A stretch of 50,183 bases of DNA from Terriglobia bacterium (lineage in GTDB: Bacteria; Acidobacteriota; Terriglobia; Acidiferrales; UBA7541): contig JAIQEV010000025.1 of assembly GCA_020073585.1 (NCBI GenBank), positions 1 through 50,183 of the forward strand. The letters run 5' to 3'. Shown piece by piece: positions 34,296 to 42,723 of this stretch (position 1 is its first letter; the number at the start of each line of letters is the position of its first letter). The notes below the pieces were generated by a model. It saw only the letters and a list, made by a program, of their open reading frames with translations, was not told where the DNA came from and did not search any database. The translations under genes were made by a program, and so were the position numbers.

Positions 34296-35032
34296 GGAGC
34301 GTGTGGCCGGCCGTGCGCAGCGCGCTGCTGTGGCTTGTCAGCGGGCTGCATTTTTTCACCCTCGTTCCGCTGCTCATCCTGCTGGCCGCGGTGCTCGATC
34401 CCCGCAAGCATGATTGGCTGCAGCGCGGCCTCTGCCGCCGCATCGTCTTTCTGGCCGGCGCCAAACTCGTCGTGCACCGCGCCCCCGGCTTCGATCCCCG
34501 GCGCACCTGCTTCTTCATGGTCAATCACGTCAACCTCTTCGATCCCTTCGTGCTCTACAGCGCCGTCCCGCAATTCGTCCGCGGCTGGGAGCTGGAATCC
34601 CATTTCAAGATTCCCGTGTACGGCTGGCTGATGAAGCGCTTCGGCAACGTTCCCGTCCCGGACGTGCGCCGCCCCTCCGATCTCAAGCGCATGTGGCGGC
34701 TCACCCAGGCGGCGATTGACGGCGGCACCAGCCTCATCGTTTTCCCGGAGGCCCGGCGCACCCGCGACGGCCGGCTCAGCGAATTTCAGGACGGCGGATT
34801 CCGCGTCGTGCAGCAACTCGGCGTCCCCGTCGTTCCCGTCACCGTGGTCGGCTCCTTCGAACATCACCGCACCGGCGACTGGATGCTCCGTCCCGCCACC
34901 ATCACCGTCTACATCCACGACACCATCGAGACCAAAGGCCTCGCCAAGGACGATGTCCCCGCCCTGCGCGACCGCGTCCGCGCGATCATCGCCGCACCGC
35001 TGGATGAATGGTTGAAAAAAACGAGAGGGTAG
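34292..35032 (+). CDS. PlsC-type 1-acylglycerol-phosphate acyltransferase
   Basis: 246 aa. An N-terminal hydrophobic segment (about 10-35) anchors it in the inner membrane. Acyltransferase motifs: MVNHVNLFDPFVLYS (HX4D variant), MKRFGNVPVPD, and FPEARRTRDGRLSEFQDGGF where the usual FPEGTRS reads FPEARRT. It acylates lysophosphatidate or a similar glycerol phosphate from acyl-ACP or acyl-CoA; the cluster ACP and ligase would supply the donor. Last gene of the colinear set. The altered FPEGTRS box may mean another acceptor. Confidence 0.9.
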   Translation: MRSVWPAVRSALLWLVSGLHFFTLVPLLILLAAVLDPRKHDWLQRGLCRRIVFLAGAKLVVHRAPGFDPRRTCFFMVNHVNLFDPFVLYSAVPQFVRGWELESHFKIPVYGWLMKRFGNVPVPDVRRPSDLKRMWRLTQAAIDGGTSLIVFPEARRTRDGRLSEFQDGGFRVVQQLGVPVVPVTVVGSFEHHRTGDWMLRPATITVYIHDTIETKGLAKDDVPALRDRVRAIIAAPLDEWLKKTRG

Positions 35033-35068
35033 GGAAGGGCTTCGGTTGCCCGTTTCAGGGATTGCCGC

Positions 35069-35686
35069 TCAGAGGCTCAGCTTGATGCCGGGCAGGGTGC
35101 GCCCGGCGCGCGTTTCCTGCCACGTAAAAACGATCCGGTGGATCACTGTGATCGTGGACACCACCGCAATCACCCACAGCACCGGCCCCATGCGGTTGAA
35201 CATCCCGCCGATGATCAGCAGCACCAGCCGCTCCGGCCGCTCCATGAACCCCGCCTTGCATAGCGGGATCAGCGATTCCGCGCGGGCCCGCGCATAGCTC
35301 ACCATCACCGAACCCGCCGTGGCGGCCGCCGCCAGCGCCACGTACGGCGTGCGCCCGCTCACCGAATAATAGACCAGCAGCCCCATGTACAGCGCCATGT
35401 CCGCGTAGCGGTCCAGCGTTGAATCGTAGAACGCTCCGAACGCCGTCACCCGGTTCTGCCGCCGCGCCACCTGCCCGTCCAGCATGTCCAGAAAGCCCGC
35501 GAAGAAAATGATGATCGCTCCGGTGCGGAAGCGCCCCGTGGCGAACATCGCCGCCGCTCCGAAATTCACCAGCAGCCCGAGAAAGGTCAGGAAGTTGGGG
35601 TTGATCCCGGTCGCCGCCAGCGCCCCGACTATCCTGTCCAGCAGCCACTTGCTGCCGCTGCCGATCGCTCCTGTGAACGTAGCCAT
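35069..35686 (-). CDS. CDP-alcohol phosphatidyltransferase
   Basis: 205 aa from the ATG at 35686; an ATG 17 codons upstream (35737) is also possible. The full signature DGx2ARx8Gx3Dx3D is present in LDGQVARRQNRVTAFGAFYDSTLDRYAD. About six membrane helices follow the family pattern. It joins an alcohol to a CDP-activated lipid with loss of CMP, as in phosphatidylglycerol-phosphate or phosphatidylinositol synthases; the alcohol is not deducible. It converges on the plsC-like gene with 36 bp between stops, completing a glycerophospholipid route (acylation, phosphorylation, head-group transfer). Confidence 0.92.
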   Translation of the reverse strand: MATFTGAIGSGSKWLLDRIVGALAATGINPNFLTFLGLLVNFGAAAMFATGRFRTGAIIIFFAGFLDMLDGQVARRQNRVTAFGAFYDSTLDRYADMALYMGLLVYYSVSGRTPYVALAAAATAGSVMVSYARARAESLIPLCKAGFMERPERLVLLIIGGMFNRMGPVLWVIAVVSTITVIHRIVFTWQETRAGRTLPGIKLSL

Positions 35687-35965
35687 GCGTGTGCGCCCAT
35701 CACCCCGCTTCGCGAGGTCTTTTTGTTTCTGCGGCATCGTACACTAGCCCGCCGCCGCTCCGCAAATGCGCGCTCCGCTGCACAAATCCGATGCGTTTGC
35801 GCGCCGCGGTTGCCCCTTGCCCCCGCCTTCCTCTCCGCTTCGAGTCCCTTCCATTGCGTCGCGCTCAAGGGTGCGCTTGGTCAGATTCTCGGTATGGCCG
35901 GCATGGAAACGCACATGGATTGGCTCCGCAGGATGTAACAGTGGAAAGGCATTGCAGGAGAGAAC

Positions 35966-36042
35966 TGGTGGGCCTGGGTGGACTTGAACCACCGACCTCG
36001 CCCTTATCAGGGGCGCGCTCTAGCCACCTGAGCTACAGGCCC
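35966..36042 (-). tRNA. tRNA-Ile (GAT)
   Basis: 77 nt including encoded CCA. Acceptor stem GGGCCTG/CAGGCCC; anticodon loop CTGATAA on stem CGCCC/GGGCG gives GAT. D-arm and T-arm (GTTCAAGTC) regular. Not next to rRNA. About 280 bp upstream toward the phosphatidyltransferase contain no convincing gene. Confidence 0.97.
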
Positions 36043-36115
36043 GCTCCAACTACAACCCAAAAATTCTAGCATGCCCGGGCGGTTTCTGCATCCCCGTCCC
36101 GTTGCCCATCCTTTT

Positions 36116-36412
36116 CTATTGCACAAACCCCACGTTGGGCACCGGCGTGCCCCCCTCGGGCGCCTCTTTGATGGTCCCGAACTGCGCCTCATACCGCGCG
36201 ATATTCTCCCCCAGCGCCCGGTGGATGCGCTTGGCGTGCGCCGGGCTGACGATCATGCTCGCCAGCAGCTTGCCCTGCGCCCCGTTGGGGAAAATGTAGA
36301 TGTAGTTGAGCGTGAACTCCTCCACGTTGTGGTGGATCATCACCAGGTTGCTGTATTGCCCCTGCAGCTCTTTTTCGTCCGCCTTGATCTGGACCTGCCT
36401 CTGTTCTTCCAT
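36116..36412 (-). CDS. DUF3467-family protein
   Basis: 98 aa from the ATG at 36412 (GGAGAGGA 6-7 nt upstream). YSNLVMIHHNVEEFTLNYIYIFPNGAQGKLLASMIVSPAHAKRIHRALGENI covers the DUF3467 domain, whose members are small cytoplasmic proteins without assigned activity; the shape (beta strands then SPxHAKR helix) is characteristic. The C-terminus (TIKEAPEGGTPVPNVGFVQ) is flexible. Located between tRNA-Ile and the divergent Nramp transporter gene. Confidence 0.85.
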   Translation of the reverse strand: MEEQRQVQIKADEKELQGQYSNLVMIHHNVEEFTLNYIYIFPNGAQGKLLASMIVSPAHAKRIHRALGENIARYEAQFGTIKEAPEGGTPVPNVGFVQ

Positions 36413-36531
36413 CGCCGTCCTCTCCCGGAATACGTCCACGAAAGTACCACACCCGGGCTGCTTCCGCCCCCGCCCGGGCGCCGGAGCCCGCCCGCCGCTG
36501 CCGGCATCAGCAAGGCCTCGTTGCGCTTCCA

Positions 36532-36582
36532 TTGACACCGTCCGGCATTAAGTATAGTTTCATTAGGAGCTTTAGTGTAGTT
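36532..36582 (+). promoter_or_regulatory. Promoter and tandem repeat upstream of the Nramp gene
   Basis: TTGACA at 36532-36537 and TATAGT at 36553-36558 form a promoter with a short 15-nt spacer. AGTATAGTT (36551-36559) and AGTGTAGTT (36574-36582) repeat with a 23-bp period over the -10 and early leader, suggesting a two-site operator, perhaps for a metal regulator. Confidence 0.5.
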
Positions 36583-36607
36583 AACTTCAGCCCGGTTCGC
36601 TTCGGCC

Positions 36608-37984
36608 ATGCCACCCACGGTTCCTCCCGAACTCGACGCGCCAACACCCGCCGGCGGCTCACTCGATCCCGCTGCCGAGCCCGCCGCGGCCCCGGTGCCC
36701 TCGCTCCCCGAGGTCTATCGCACCGTGCCTTTCGCCCATGGCGCCTCCTGGCTGCGCAAAATGCTGGCCTTCGCCGGACCGGGCTACCTCGTCGCCGTCG
36801 GCTACATGGACCCCGGCAACTGGGCCACGGATATCGGCGCCGGCTCCAAATTCGGCTATACCCTGCTCAGCGTCGTCCTCATCAGCAACTGCATGGCCAT
36901 GCTCCTGCAAGGACTGGCCGCCAAGCTCGGCATTGTCACCGGCCGCGACCTCGCCCAGTCCTGCCGCAGCCAGTATTCGCCTCGCGTCAACTTCGCCCTC
37001 TGGGTGCTTTGCGAAGTCGCCATCGCCGCCTGCGACCTTGCCGAAGTCCTGGGCTCCGCCGTGGCTCTCAAGCTGCTCTTCGGCCTCCCGCTTCTTGTCG
37101 GCGTACTCCTCACCGGCCTGGACGTCCTCCTGGTGCTCCTGCTGCAGAACCGCGGCTTCCGCCTGACCGAGATCTTTGTCGTTACCCTCACGCTCACCAT
37201 CGCCGCCTGCTTCGCCTATGAAATCTTCTTCGCCCGCCCGCTCTGGCTGGAGGCCGCGCACGGCTACATCCCGCAGCTGGAGATCCTGCGCAATCGCGAG
37301 ATGCTCTATCTGGCCATCGGCATCCTCGGCGCCACGGTCATGCCCCACAATCTCTATCTCCACTCCAGCATCGTGCAGACCCGCGCCTTCGGCGGCTCCG
37401 TCCCGGAAAAGCGCGATGCCGTGCGCTACGCCATTTTCGACTCCACCATCGCCCTGTTCGTGGCCCTGTTCATCAACGCCGCCATCCTGATCCTCGGCGC
37501 CGCCGCCTTTCACTCCCGCGGCATGACCCAGGTGGCCGAGATCGGCGACGCCTACAAACTATTGACCCCGGTCCTCGGCGCCAGCCTGGCCAGCACTCTT
37601 TTCGCTCTTGCTCTGCTCGCCTCCGGGCAGAACTCCACGCTCACCGGCACGCTCGCCGGTCAGATCGTCATGGAAGGCTTCCTCAACCTGAACCTCAAGC
37701 CCTGGCTGCGCCGCCTCATCACCCGTTCCCTGGCCATCGTGCCCGCGGCCATCGTCATCGGCATTGCCGGGGAAGGGAAGGCCACGGCCTTGCTCATCTT
37801 CAGCCAGGTGGTCCTCAGCTTTCAGTTACCCTTCGCCGTCATCCCGCTCATCCGCTTTACCAGCGACCCGGCCCGCATGGGCGAATTCGTCAACTCCCGC
37901 TGGACCGCGGCCTGCGCCTGGGTCGTGGCCATCGCCATCATCGCCTTCAACGCCGAGCTCCTCTGGCTCACCTTCCACTCCTGA
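36608..37984 (+). CDS. mntH: Nramp-family divalent metal transporter
   Basis: 458 aa. About 11 membrane helices after a 50-residue Pro/Ala-rich cytoplasmic tail. The two metal-binding signatures are intact: [10 protein letters not shown] (TM1) and [13 protein letters not shown] (TM6). It imports Mn(II) or Fe(II) with protons across the inner membrane. There is no obvious ribosome site before the ATG, but a promoter with repeated AGTRTAGTT elements lies 50-75 bp upstream. The N-terminal tail is longer than in E. coli MntH. Confidence 0.95.
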   Translation: MPPTVPPELDAPTPAGGSLDPAAEPAAAPVPSLPEVYRTVPFAHGASWLRKMLAFAGPGYLVAVGYMDPGNWATDIGAGSKFGYTLLSVVLISNCMAMLLQGLAAKLGIVTGRDLAQSCRSQYSPRVNFALWVLCEVAIAACDLAEVLGSAVALKLLFGLPLLVGVLLTGLDVLLVLLLQNRGFRLTEIFVVTLTLTIAACFAYEIFFARPLWLEAAHGYIPQLEILRNREMLYLAIGILGATVMPHNLYLHSSIVQTRAFGGSVPEKRDAVRYAIFDSTIALFVALFINAAILILGAAAFHSRGMTQVAEIGDAYKLLTPVLGASLASTLFALALLASGQNSTLTGTLAGQIVMEGFLNLNLKPWLRRLITRSLAIVPAAIVIGIAGEGKATALLIFSQVVLSFQLPFAVIPLIRFTSDPARMGEFVNSRWTAACAWVVAIAIIAFNAELLWLTFHS

Positions 37985-37991
37985 GCTTTCA

Positions 37992-38081
37992 AAACTCGAA
38001 ACTCGAAACTCGAAACTCGAAACTCCGCTCCCATCACCCAGGCTTGTTTTTACGAATTTCGATTTTCGTATTTCGTTTTTC
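37992..38081. repeat. Tandem 7-bp repeat and TTTCG-rich stretch
   Basis: AAACTCG repeated four times plus AAACTCC (37992-38026), followed at 38051-38081 by a run of TTTCG units. It lies between the Nramp and cytochrome genes. Such short-period tracts are widespread in genomes of complex soil bacteria and may act as decay or recombination sites. Confidence 0.75.
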
Positions 38082-38117
38082 GCCTTTCTTGCGGAATGTG
38101 CGAAAATTTCTCCGCCT

Positions 38118-38627
38118 ATGGACTCGCATCGCCAAGAAAATCTCCTCCTGCGCAAATTCCTCCTGGCCGGCATTTTCGTCGCGATCGTCATCTCCATTGT
38201 CCTCGCCGCCCTGCACAACAGCGCCTGGAACGTCCCCGAGGAAGCCAAACAACGCAAAAATCCGCTCCCGCGCTCCGCGGCCGCGCTGCAGGCGGCGGCC
38301 GCGGCCTATCGCGACAAATGCGCGCAGTGCCACGGCGCGGCGGGCCAGGGCGACGGCTCCGAGGCCAGGCTGCACGATCCCCCGCCGGCCAGCTTCGCCG
38401 ACGCCGTGCGCATGAATGCCGTCAGCGACGGCGAGCTCTTCTACAAGATCACCACGGGGCGCAGGCCCATGCCTTCCTTCAGGACCAGGCTGACCGAGGA
38501 GCAGCGTTGGCAGCTCGTCCTCCTCATCCGCAGCTTCGCCCCGCAATCCCCCGCGCCGGAAACTCCGCCCGCCACGGGAAAGCAGCCCGCTCCCGAGAGC
38601 CATCCCGGCGCAACCAGCCCGCGCTAG
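38118..38627 (+). CDS. Membrane-anchored mono-heme cytochrome c
   Basis: 169 aa from the ATG at 38118. One hydrophobic helix (about 13-32) anchors the protein, with the rest in the periplasm. The heme site is CAQCH near residue 73 (YRDKCAQCHGAAGQGDGS), and RRPMPSFRTRLTEEQRWQLVLLIRSF gives the distal Met ligand and final helix. The C-terminus is a Pro-rich tail. It carries single electrons to an oxidase or peroxidase; the di-heme peroxidase at 6148-7245 is a possible partner. No ribosome site is clear. Confidence 0.88.
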   Translation: MDSHRQENLLLRKFLLAGIFVAIVISIVLAALHNSAWNVPEEAKQRKNPLPRSAAALQAAAAAYRDKCAQCHGAAGQGDGSEARLHDPPPASFADAVRMNAVSDGELFYKITTGRRPMPSFRTRLTEEQRWQLVLLIRSFAPQSPAPETPPATGKQPAPESHPGATSPR

Positions 38628-38638
38628 ACAAACAAAAC

Positions 38639-38668
38639 GGCCCTGAATCCCGCGATTCAGGGCCGTCC
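38639..38668. terminator. Bidirectional intrinsic terminator
   Basis: A 13-bp perfect stem (ACGGCCCTGAATC/GATTCAGGGCCGT) with a 4-nt loop between convergent genes; on the minus strand it is followed by TTTTGTTTG. It can serve both the cytochrome and the peroxiredoxin genes. Confidence 0.85.
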
Positions 38669-38688
38669 CAACTTCTTCTTTCCGAACC

Positions 38689-38724
38689 TCTGTGTCCTCT
38701 GTGTCTCTGCGTTGAATCTTTTCT
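38689..38724. repeat. CTCTGTGTC-type dispersed repeat
   Basis: CCTCTGTGTCCTCTGTGTC followed by TCTGCGTTGAATC. A related tract occurs at 49641-49680. Confidence 0.6.
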
Positions 38725-38728
38725 CTTC

Positions 38729-39190
38729 TTACTTCACCTGCGCCAGCGCCGCCGCCACTTCCTTGATGTCCGGCACCACCGGGATGTCGTAGTTCTTGAA
38801 CCACGCCACCTTGCCCGCCTTGTCAACGATCACGATGGCCCGCCCGATGATCCCCTTTTCCGCCAGAAACACGCCGTACTTCTGGGCCATCGCCCCGCGC
38901 GGCTGGAAATCCGCCAGCAGCGAATATTTGATCCCCATCTTTTCCGCATAGGCCTTGTGCGACCACGCGCTGTCCACGCTCACTCCCAGCACTTCCGCGT
39001 CCAGCTTCTCGAAATCTTTCATGTCGTTCACGAAGCAGGCGTGCTCGTTCGTGCACACCGGACTCCAGTCCAGCGGGTAGAACACCAGCACCACCTTCTT
39101 TTTCCCCGCGAAATCCGAAAGCTTCACTTCTTTTTGACTCTGATCCTTGAGCACGAAATCCGGTGCCGCTTGTCCCACTGCGATAGCCAT
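38729..39190 (-). CDS. Peroxiredoxin (AhpE/Bcp-like)
   Basis: 153 aa, GGAGG before the ATG at 39190. Thioredoxin fold with peroxidatic Cys46 in PLDWSPVCTNEH and a second Cys52, six residues later, that could act as resolving cysteine, close to the CxxxxC of Bcp. FADFQPRGAMAQKYGVF-like region (LLADFQPRGAMAQKYGVF) and the C-terminal KEVAAALAQVK helix are typical. It reduces peroxides in the cytoplasm, independent of the 1-Cys enzyme at 3376-4029. A TATTAT -10 box lies upstream. Confidence 0.92.
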   Translation of the reverse strand: MAIAVGQAAPDFVLKDQSQKEVKLSDFAGKKKVVLVFYPLDWSPVCTNEHACFVNDMKDFEKLDAEVLGVSVDSAWSHKAYAEKMGIKYSLLADFQPRGAMAQKYGVFLAEKGIIGRAIVIVDKAGKVAWFKNYDIPVVPDIKEVAAALAQVK

Positions 39191-39367
39191 GTTTATTCCT
39201 CCGTTTGCGAAGTCGCCCTACGATAATAGCGAAACCCCCGCGGCGCGACAAACCCTTCGCGCCCTTCGTTCTTCCCGATTTCCGATCTTCTTTTCCTCTT
39301 CTCCGCGCTCTCGGCTCTTGCCTCTTTTCTTCTCCCGCCCCCGGCAGTACACTCCGCCGCAGAGGCT

Positions 39368-39390
39368 GTGTCGGCCGCTTGGCGGTCGCG
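39368..39390 (+). repeat. Dispersed palindrome, degenerate copy
   Basis: GTGTCGGCCGCTTGGCGGTC followed by GCG; it ends 7 bp before the start of the small gene at 39398. Confidence 0.45.
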
Positions 39391-39397
39391 CAATATT

Positions 39398-39700
39398 ATG
39401 AGCTCACAAGCCGCTCGCCGCTCCCCGTCCCCCGCTCCGCAACCGCTCCAAACCATGCCGGCCCTGCGCGAACTCGTCGACCGCTACCGCGCCCTCGCCG
39501 GCGCCTTCGGCAAGCCCGTGCCTCTCTCCGCCTTCGCCCTCTCCTCCGCGGACACCGAGCGCCTCTTCACCTCCTGCGACGAGGACTACCACATCAGCCG
39601 CTTCTTCCACTTCACCGAGTCCGACGGCGACTCCTACGCCATCAACGGCATCCCCGCCACTCACGTGCGCATCGACGAAGCCATCTCCGTCATCCTCTAA
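39398..39700 (+). CDS. Hypothetical small protein (100 aa)
   Basis: 100 aa. The first 20 residues are Ser/Pro/Ala-rich; the rest (MPALRELVDRYRALAGAFGKPVPLSAFALSSADTERLFTSCDEDYHISRFFHFTE) looks folded, with helices and a conserved-looking CDEDYHISRF segment ending in RIDEAISVIL. An internal ATG (39455) could be the true start. No ribosome site is clear, and a palindrome copy sits directly upstream. The family is not recognised. Confidence 0.55.
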   Translation: MSSQAARRSPSPAPQPLQTMPALRELVDRYRALAGAFGKPVPLSAFALSSADTERLFTSCDEDYHISRFFHFTESDGDSYAINGIPATHVRIDEAISVIL

Positions 39701-39796
39701 AGCGCCTTTTCGTCGAGTCTCAAAGCATGTGTCTATTTCTGCACCGGAGTCCTATTGCCACTGTTCAATTCCCCCGACTACCATCCAGAAACGCTC

Positions 39797-41806
39797 ATGC
39801 CCAAGCGACTCTTGCTCTTGCTGGCCCTGATCGGCCTCGCCCCGGTGTGCCGAGCCGCGGACCCGGTATCCGTCCGCATCAGCAAAGTGGGATTGAGCGA
39901 GATCTTTATCCCCGACGGCCAGGTCACGTGGATCCAGGTGGACCTGCGCAACACGACCCAGCAGGCGCTTGCCTTTGAACTGGCGGCCGCGGAATTGGCG
40001 CTGGATAACGACGCTCGTCCCGTCACGGAAACCCTCCGCCTAGCCCTGACCCTGGCTCCCGGTGAAGCGCGCGCCGTGCACTTGCCCCTGCACGTCGTCT
40101 CCAACAAGGAGGCCGTTATTTCCGTGCAGGCCGCGGATGCCGGCGGTAGGACGCTTGGCAGCGCCGCACGCCGGGTTCCCGCGAAGAGCGACGGAAACCT
40201 GATTGCCATGCTCTGCGCCACGCCGGAACTATGCCGCGGCATCCGCCAGACCATTCTTCTCAGTGGCAGCCCCGAGGAACAAACCCGCAAGTCCGGCTCC
40301 CTCCGCTTGGCCCAGGTAACCGATGCTCCCCCCGTGTGGTGGGCATGGTCCGCTGCGAAAGCCGTCATCGTCGGCCTTCCCATGGCGCGGCTCTCGGCTG
40401 CCCAGCGCGAAGCCCTTGAACTTTATCTGCTGAATGGCGGCACGATCATTCTGCTCGAAGATCAGCTCAAGGATGGCGTTCCCCTGCTTGTGCCGGCCGC
40501 TCGCAAGGAGGGTGCCCCAGCGGCTCTGGCGGGTCGTCTGCATCCGGGGTTTCTGGAATCCTTTCGCCTGCGCCTGCCTGCTGGCGAGTTGCGCGATATC
40601 TCCTCCGGACGCCTGATTCGCTTTCCCAGTGCCTCCAGCCAGAATTTCGCCGCCTATTTCCGCTCTTATGGCCTGGGCAGTGACACGCCCACCGCCCTGC
40701 GCAACATCCTGCACCGTTACCGTCCCGACGACTGCGACTGTGGAGAGGCCGATCGCACGGGATGGCTGATGAAGCGCCTGGGCACGTCTTTTCGCTTCCC
40801 CACGTTCTTCGAGATGTTGCTCTGGATGCTTGGCTACCTGCTCTTGATCGGGGTGGTGAATTTTTTTGTCTTGCGCCGCATGGGCCGCCCGGAATGGGGC
40901 TGGATCACCATTCCCGCAATTGCCGTGGTCTTCTCCTGCGCCCTCTATCTCGCGAGCGCCCGTAACCGGCCCCGCAACTTCGGCCTCGACGAAATGACCG
41001 TCTATCGCATGGACTCGCTCAGCCCCCTCGCCATCACGGACCTCAAGATCCGCGTCTCCGCACCCTTCCGTTCCTTGGTCCGCCCGGTTCTCCCGGGGCC
41101 TTTTGTCAATATTCCGTCAGCCCGCTATGACCAGAGCGTGGATTTCGGGCCCCTCGAAGAGCGCGGCAAGCCCGCCGAATTCCGCATCGGGGACCGTTGG
41201 GAATCCTCGCTGTCCCTGCGCAAGTGGTCCTTCAACGACCTCAATTTCTTCGGCTATCACCGCTTTCCCGGAACCATCTATCGCGATTCCGCCGGCCGGC
41301 TGCACAACGAGACCGGCATCTCCTTCGAGCAGGCCATCGTCGCCGACCACAAGAATGTCTTCCTCCTGGGCAATGTTCCCGCCGGGGCCGTCGTGGACCT
41401 GGAGCGTGTGCCGCGGAGCCCCTACCCGCGGGAGTCCGGGCGCACTGCGAATCACTCTCCCAATTATCCCGGTCCGGATTTCAGGATCAGTAAGCAACAG
41501 ATGGCCACAGGGGCCACGGATGACACGGATGATTCGGAAGACACGCGAGACGCGCAAGGCAGGACAGCCAGCGAAGCGGATCTAAAGAAATTTGAAGCGG
41601 AATGGGCGGCCCTTCCCGGGCAGCCTTTTTCCGTGCTCGAGTTCATCCGCGGCTGGTCTCCCGACGGCGACCGGGTTTTCTCCCAGACTAAGGCCGCCTT
41701 CTTCGGATTCGGCAGGGATGCCGCTTCCGGCGCCTCGCTCCGCGGCATGGCCCCGGCTTACAAGGCGCGCTCGCTCACCGTGGTGACTTTCCAGGAGTGG
41801 CCATGA
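39797..41806 (+). CDS. Large signal-peptide membrane protein, ABC transporter partner
   Basis: 669 aa from the ATG at 39797. A signal peptide (1-21, ending CRAA) leads an extracytoplasmic beta-rich domain (about 22-330), then two membrane helices (about 350-372 and 380-398), and a further large domain. It is followed with ATGA overlaps by an ATPase and a permease, so the three probably form one exporter or surface system, similar in layout to gliding or exopolysaccharide ABC units with a large auxiliary protein. A 23-residue low-complexity insertion (MATGATDDTDDSEDTRDAQG) near residue 570 is encoded by a repeat-like stretch. No enzymatic motif seen. Confidence 0.75.
   Translation: MPKRLLLLLALIGLAPVCRAADPVSVRISKVGLSEIFIPDGQVTWIQVDLRNTTQQALAFELAAAELALDNDARPVTETLRLALTLAPGEARAVHLPLHVVSNKEAVISVQAADAGGRTLGSAARRVPAKSDGNLIAMLCATPELCRGIRQTILLSGSPEEQTRKSGSLRLAQVTDAPPVWWAWSAAKAVIVGLPMARLSAAQREALELYLLNGGTIILLEDQLKDGVPLLVPAARKEGAPAALAGRLHPGFLESFRLRLPAGELRDISSGRLIRFPSASSQNFAAYFRSYGLGSDTPTALRNILHRYRPDDCDCGEADRTGWLMKRLGTSFRFPTFFEMLLWMLGYLLLIGVVNFFVLRRMGRPEWGWITIPAIAVVFSCALYLASARNRPRNFGLDEMTVYRMDSLSPLAITDLKIRVSAPFRSLVRPVLPGPFVNIPSARYDQSVDFGPLEERGKPAEFRIGDRWESSLSLRKWSFNDLNFFGYHRFPGTIYRDSAGRLHNETGISFEQAIVADHKNVFLLGNVPAGAVVDLERVPRSPYPRESGRTANHSPNYPGPDFRISKQQMATGATDDTDDSEDTRDAQGRTASEADLKKFEAEWAALPGQPFSVLEFIRGWSPDGDRVFSQTKAAFFGFGRDAASGASLRGMAPAYKARSLTVVTFQEWP
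41501..41570 (+). repeat. In-frame low-complexity repeat in the membrane-protein gene
   Basis: GGCCACGGATGACACGGATG-type units with near repeats of CACGGATGA; resembles intergenic repeats seen in soil bacteria but here maintains the reading frame. Confidence 0.5.
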
Positions 41807-42723
41807 TCGAGATAGACGCCCTGCGCAAGAACTATCGCGGCGTTCGCGGCCTCAATGGTTTCTCGTTGCGGATGGACCGCGGCGATCTGGTCGGCCTGGT
41901 GGGGCCCAATGGGGCCGGCAAGTCCACCCTGATCAAGATTCTCGCCACTCTTTTGCCGGCCGATTCCGGTTCCGCGCGCGTGAGCGGAGAGGACGTCGCC
42001 AAGACCCCGGCCGCCGTGCGCTCCGCCGTCGGCTATCTCCCCGATGTTCCGGGTGTCTATCAGGACATGCGCATCGGTGAATTCCTGGAATTCTTTGCCG
42101 ATGCCTTCCGCCTGAAGGAGCCCGGCCGCAGCGCGGCCGTCGAGCGCGCCCTCTGCCTGGCAGGCCTCGCGGATCGCCGTGACGATTTTGTCGAGCACCT
42201 CTCGCTGGGCTGGAAGCAGCGCCTGCATCTGGCCAAAACCCTTCTCCACGGGCCCCGCGTCCTGCTCCTGGACGAACCCGCCACCGGCCTCGACCCCCTG
42301 GCGCGCATCGCGCTTCGCGAGCAGCTCCGCCAGCTTCACGCCGCGGGCATCACCATCCTCATCTCCTCTCACATCCTCGCCGACCTCGAGGACATCTGCA
42401 CCCGCATCGTCTTCATCGCCGACGGCAAAAACGTAAGCGAGGTTCAACCGGCTGCTTCCGTTCACGGCGCCATGCTGCATTGTGAAATCGAATGGGAAGG
42501 TTCGGTGGAAGCCGCCGAGCGCTTTCTCGCCGCCATCCCCGGCGCCGCCATCCTCGAAAAGAAAGGGAACTGGCGCCGCATCGAACTGCCGGGAGGCGCC
42601 CCGCAGGCCTCTTCCTTGCTCCGCGGCCTGCTCGATGCCGGGCTGACCGTGCTGCACTTTGATGCCCGCGGCCCCGGCCTGGAAGAGCGCTACCGCCGCA
42701 CCTTTGGGGGCCCCCGGCCATGA
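41803..42723 (+). CDS. ABC transporter ATP-binding protein
   Basis: 306 aa from the ATG at 41803 (AGGAG upstream; ATGA overlap). Walker A GPNGAGKST, Q-loop region VGYLPDVPGVYQDM, signature LSLGWKQRL (a variant of LSGGQ), Walker B VLLLDEPATGLDP and H-loop SSHI. About 80 residues after the nucleotide domain form the C-terminal extension typical of CcmA/NatA-type exporters. It powers the permease encoded next with a 4-bp ATGA overlap. Confidence 0.95.
   Translation: MIEIDALRKNYRGVRGLNGFSLRMDRGDLVGLVGPNGAGKSTLIKILATLLPADSGSARVSGEDVAKTPAAVRSAVGYLPDVPGVYQDMRIGEFLEFFADAFRLKEPGRSAAVERALCLAGLADRRDDFVEHLSLGWKQRLHLAKTLLHGPRVLLLDEPATGLDPLARIALREQLRQLHAAGITILISSHILADLEDICTRIVFIADGKNVSEVQPAASVHGAMLHCEIEWEGSVEAAERFLAAIPGAAILEKKGNWRRIELPGGAPQASSLLRGLLDAGLTVLHFDARGPGLEERYRRTFGGPRP

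Noticed and set aside
35687-35965. Additional copies of the palindrome or a gene in the tRNA-Ile upstream region
   Set aside because: CCCGCTTCGCGAGGTC near 35704 resembles the palindrome only loosely, and no credible open frame was found.
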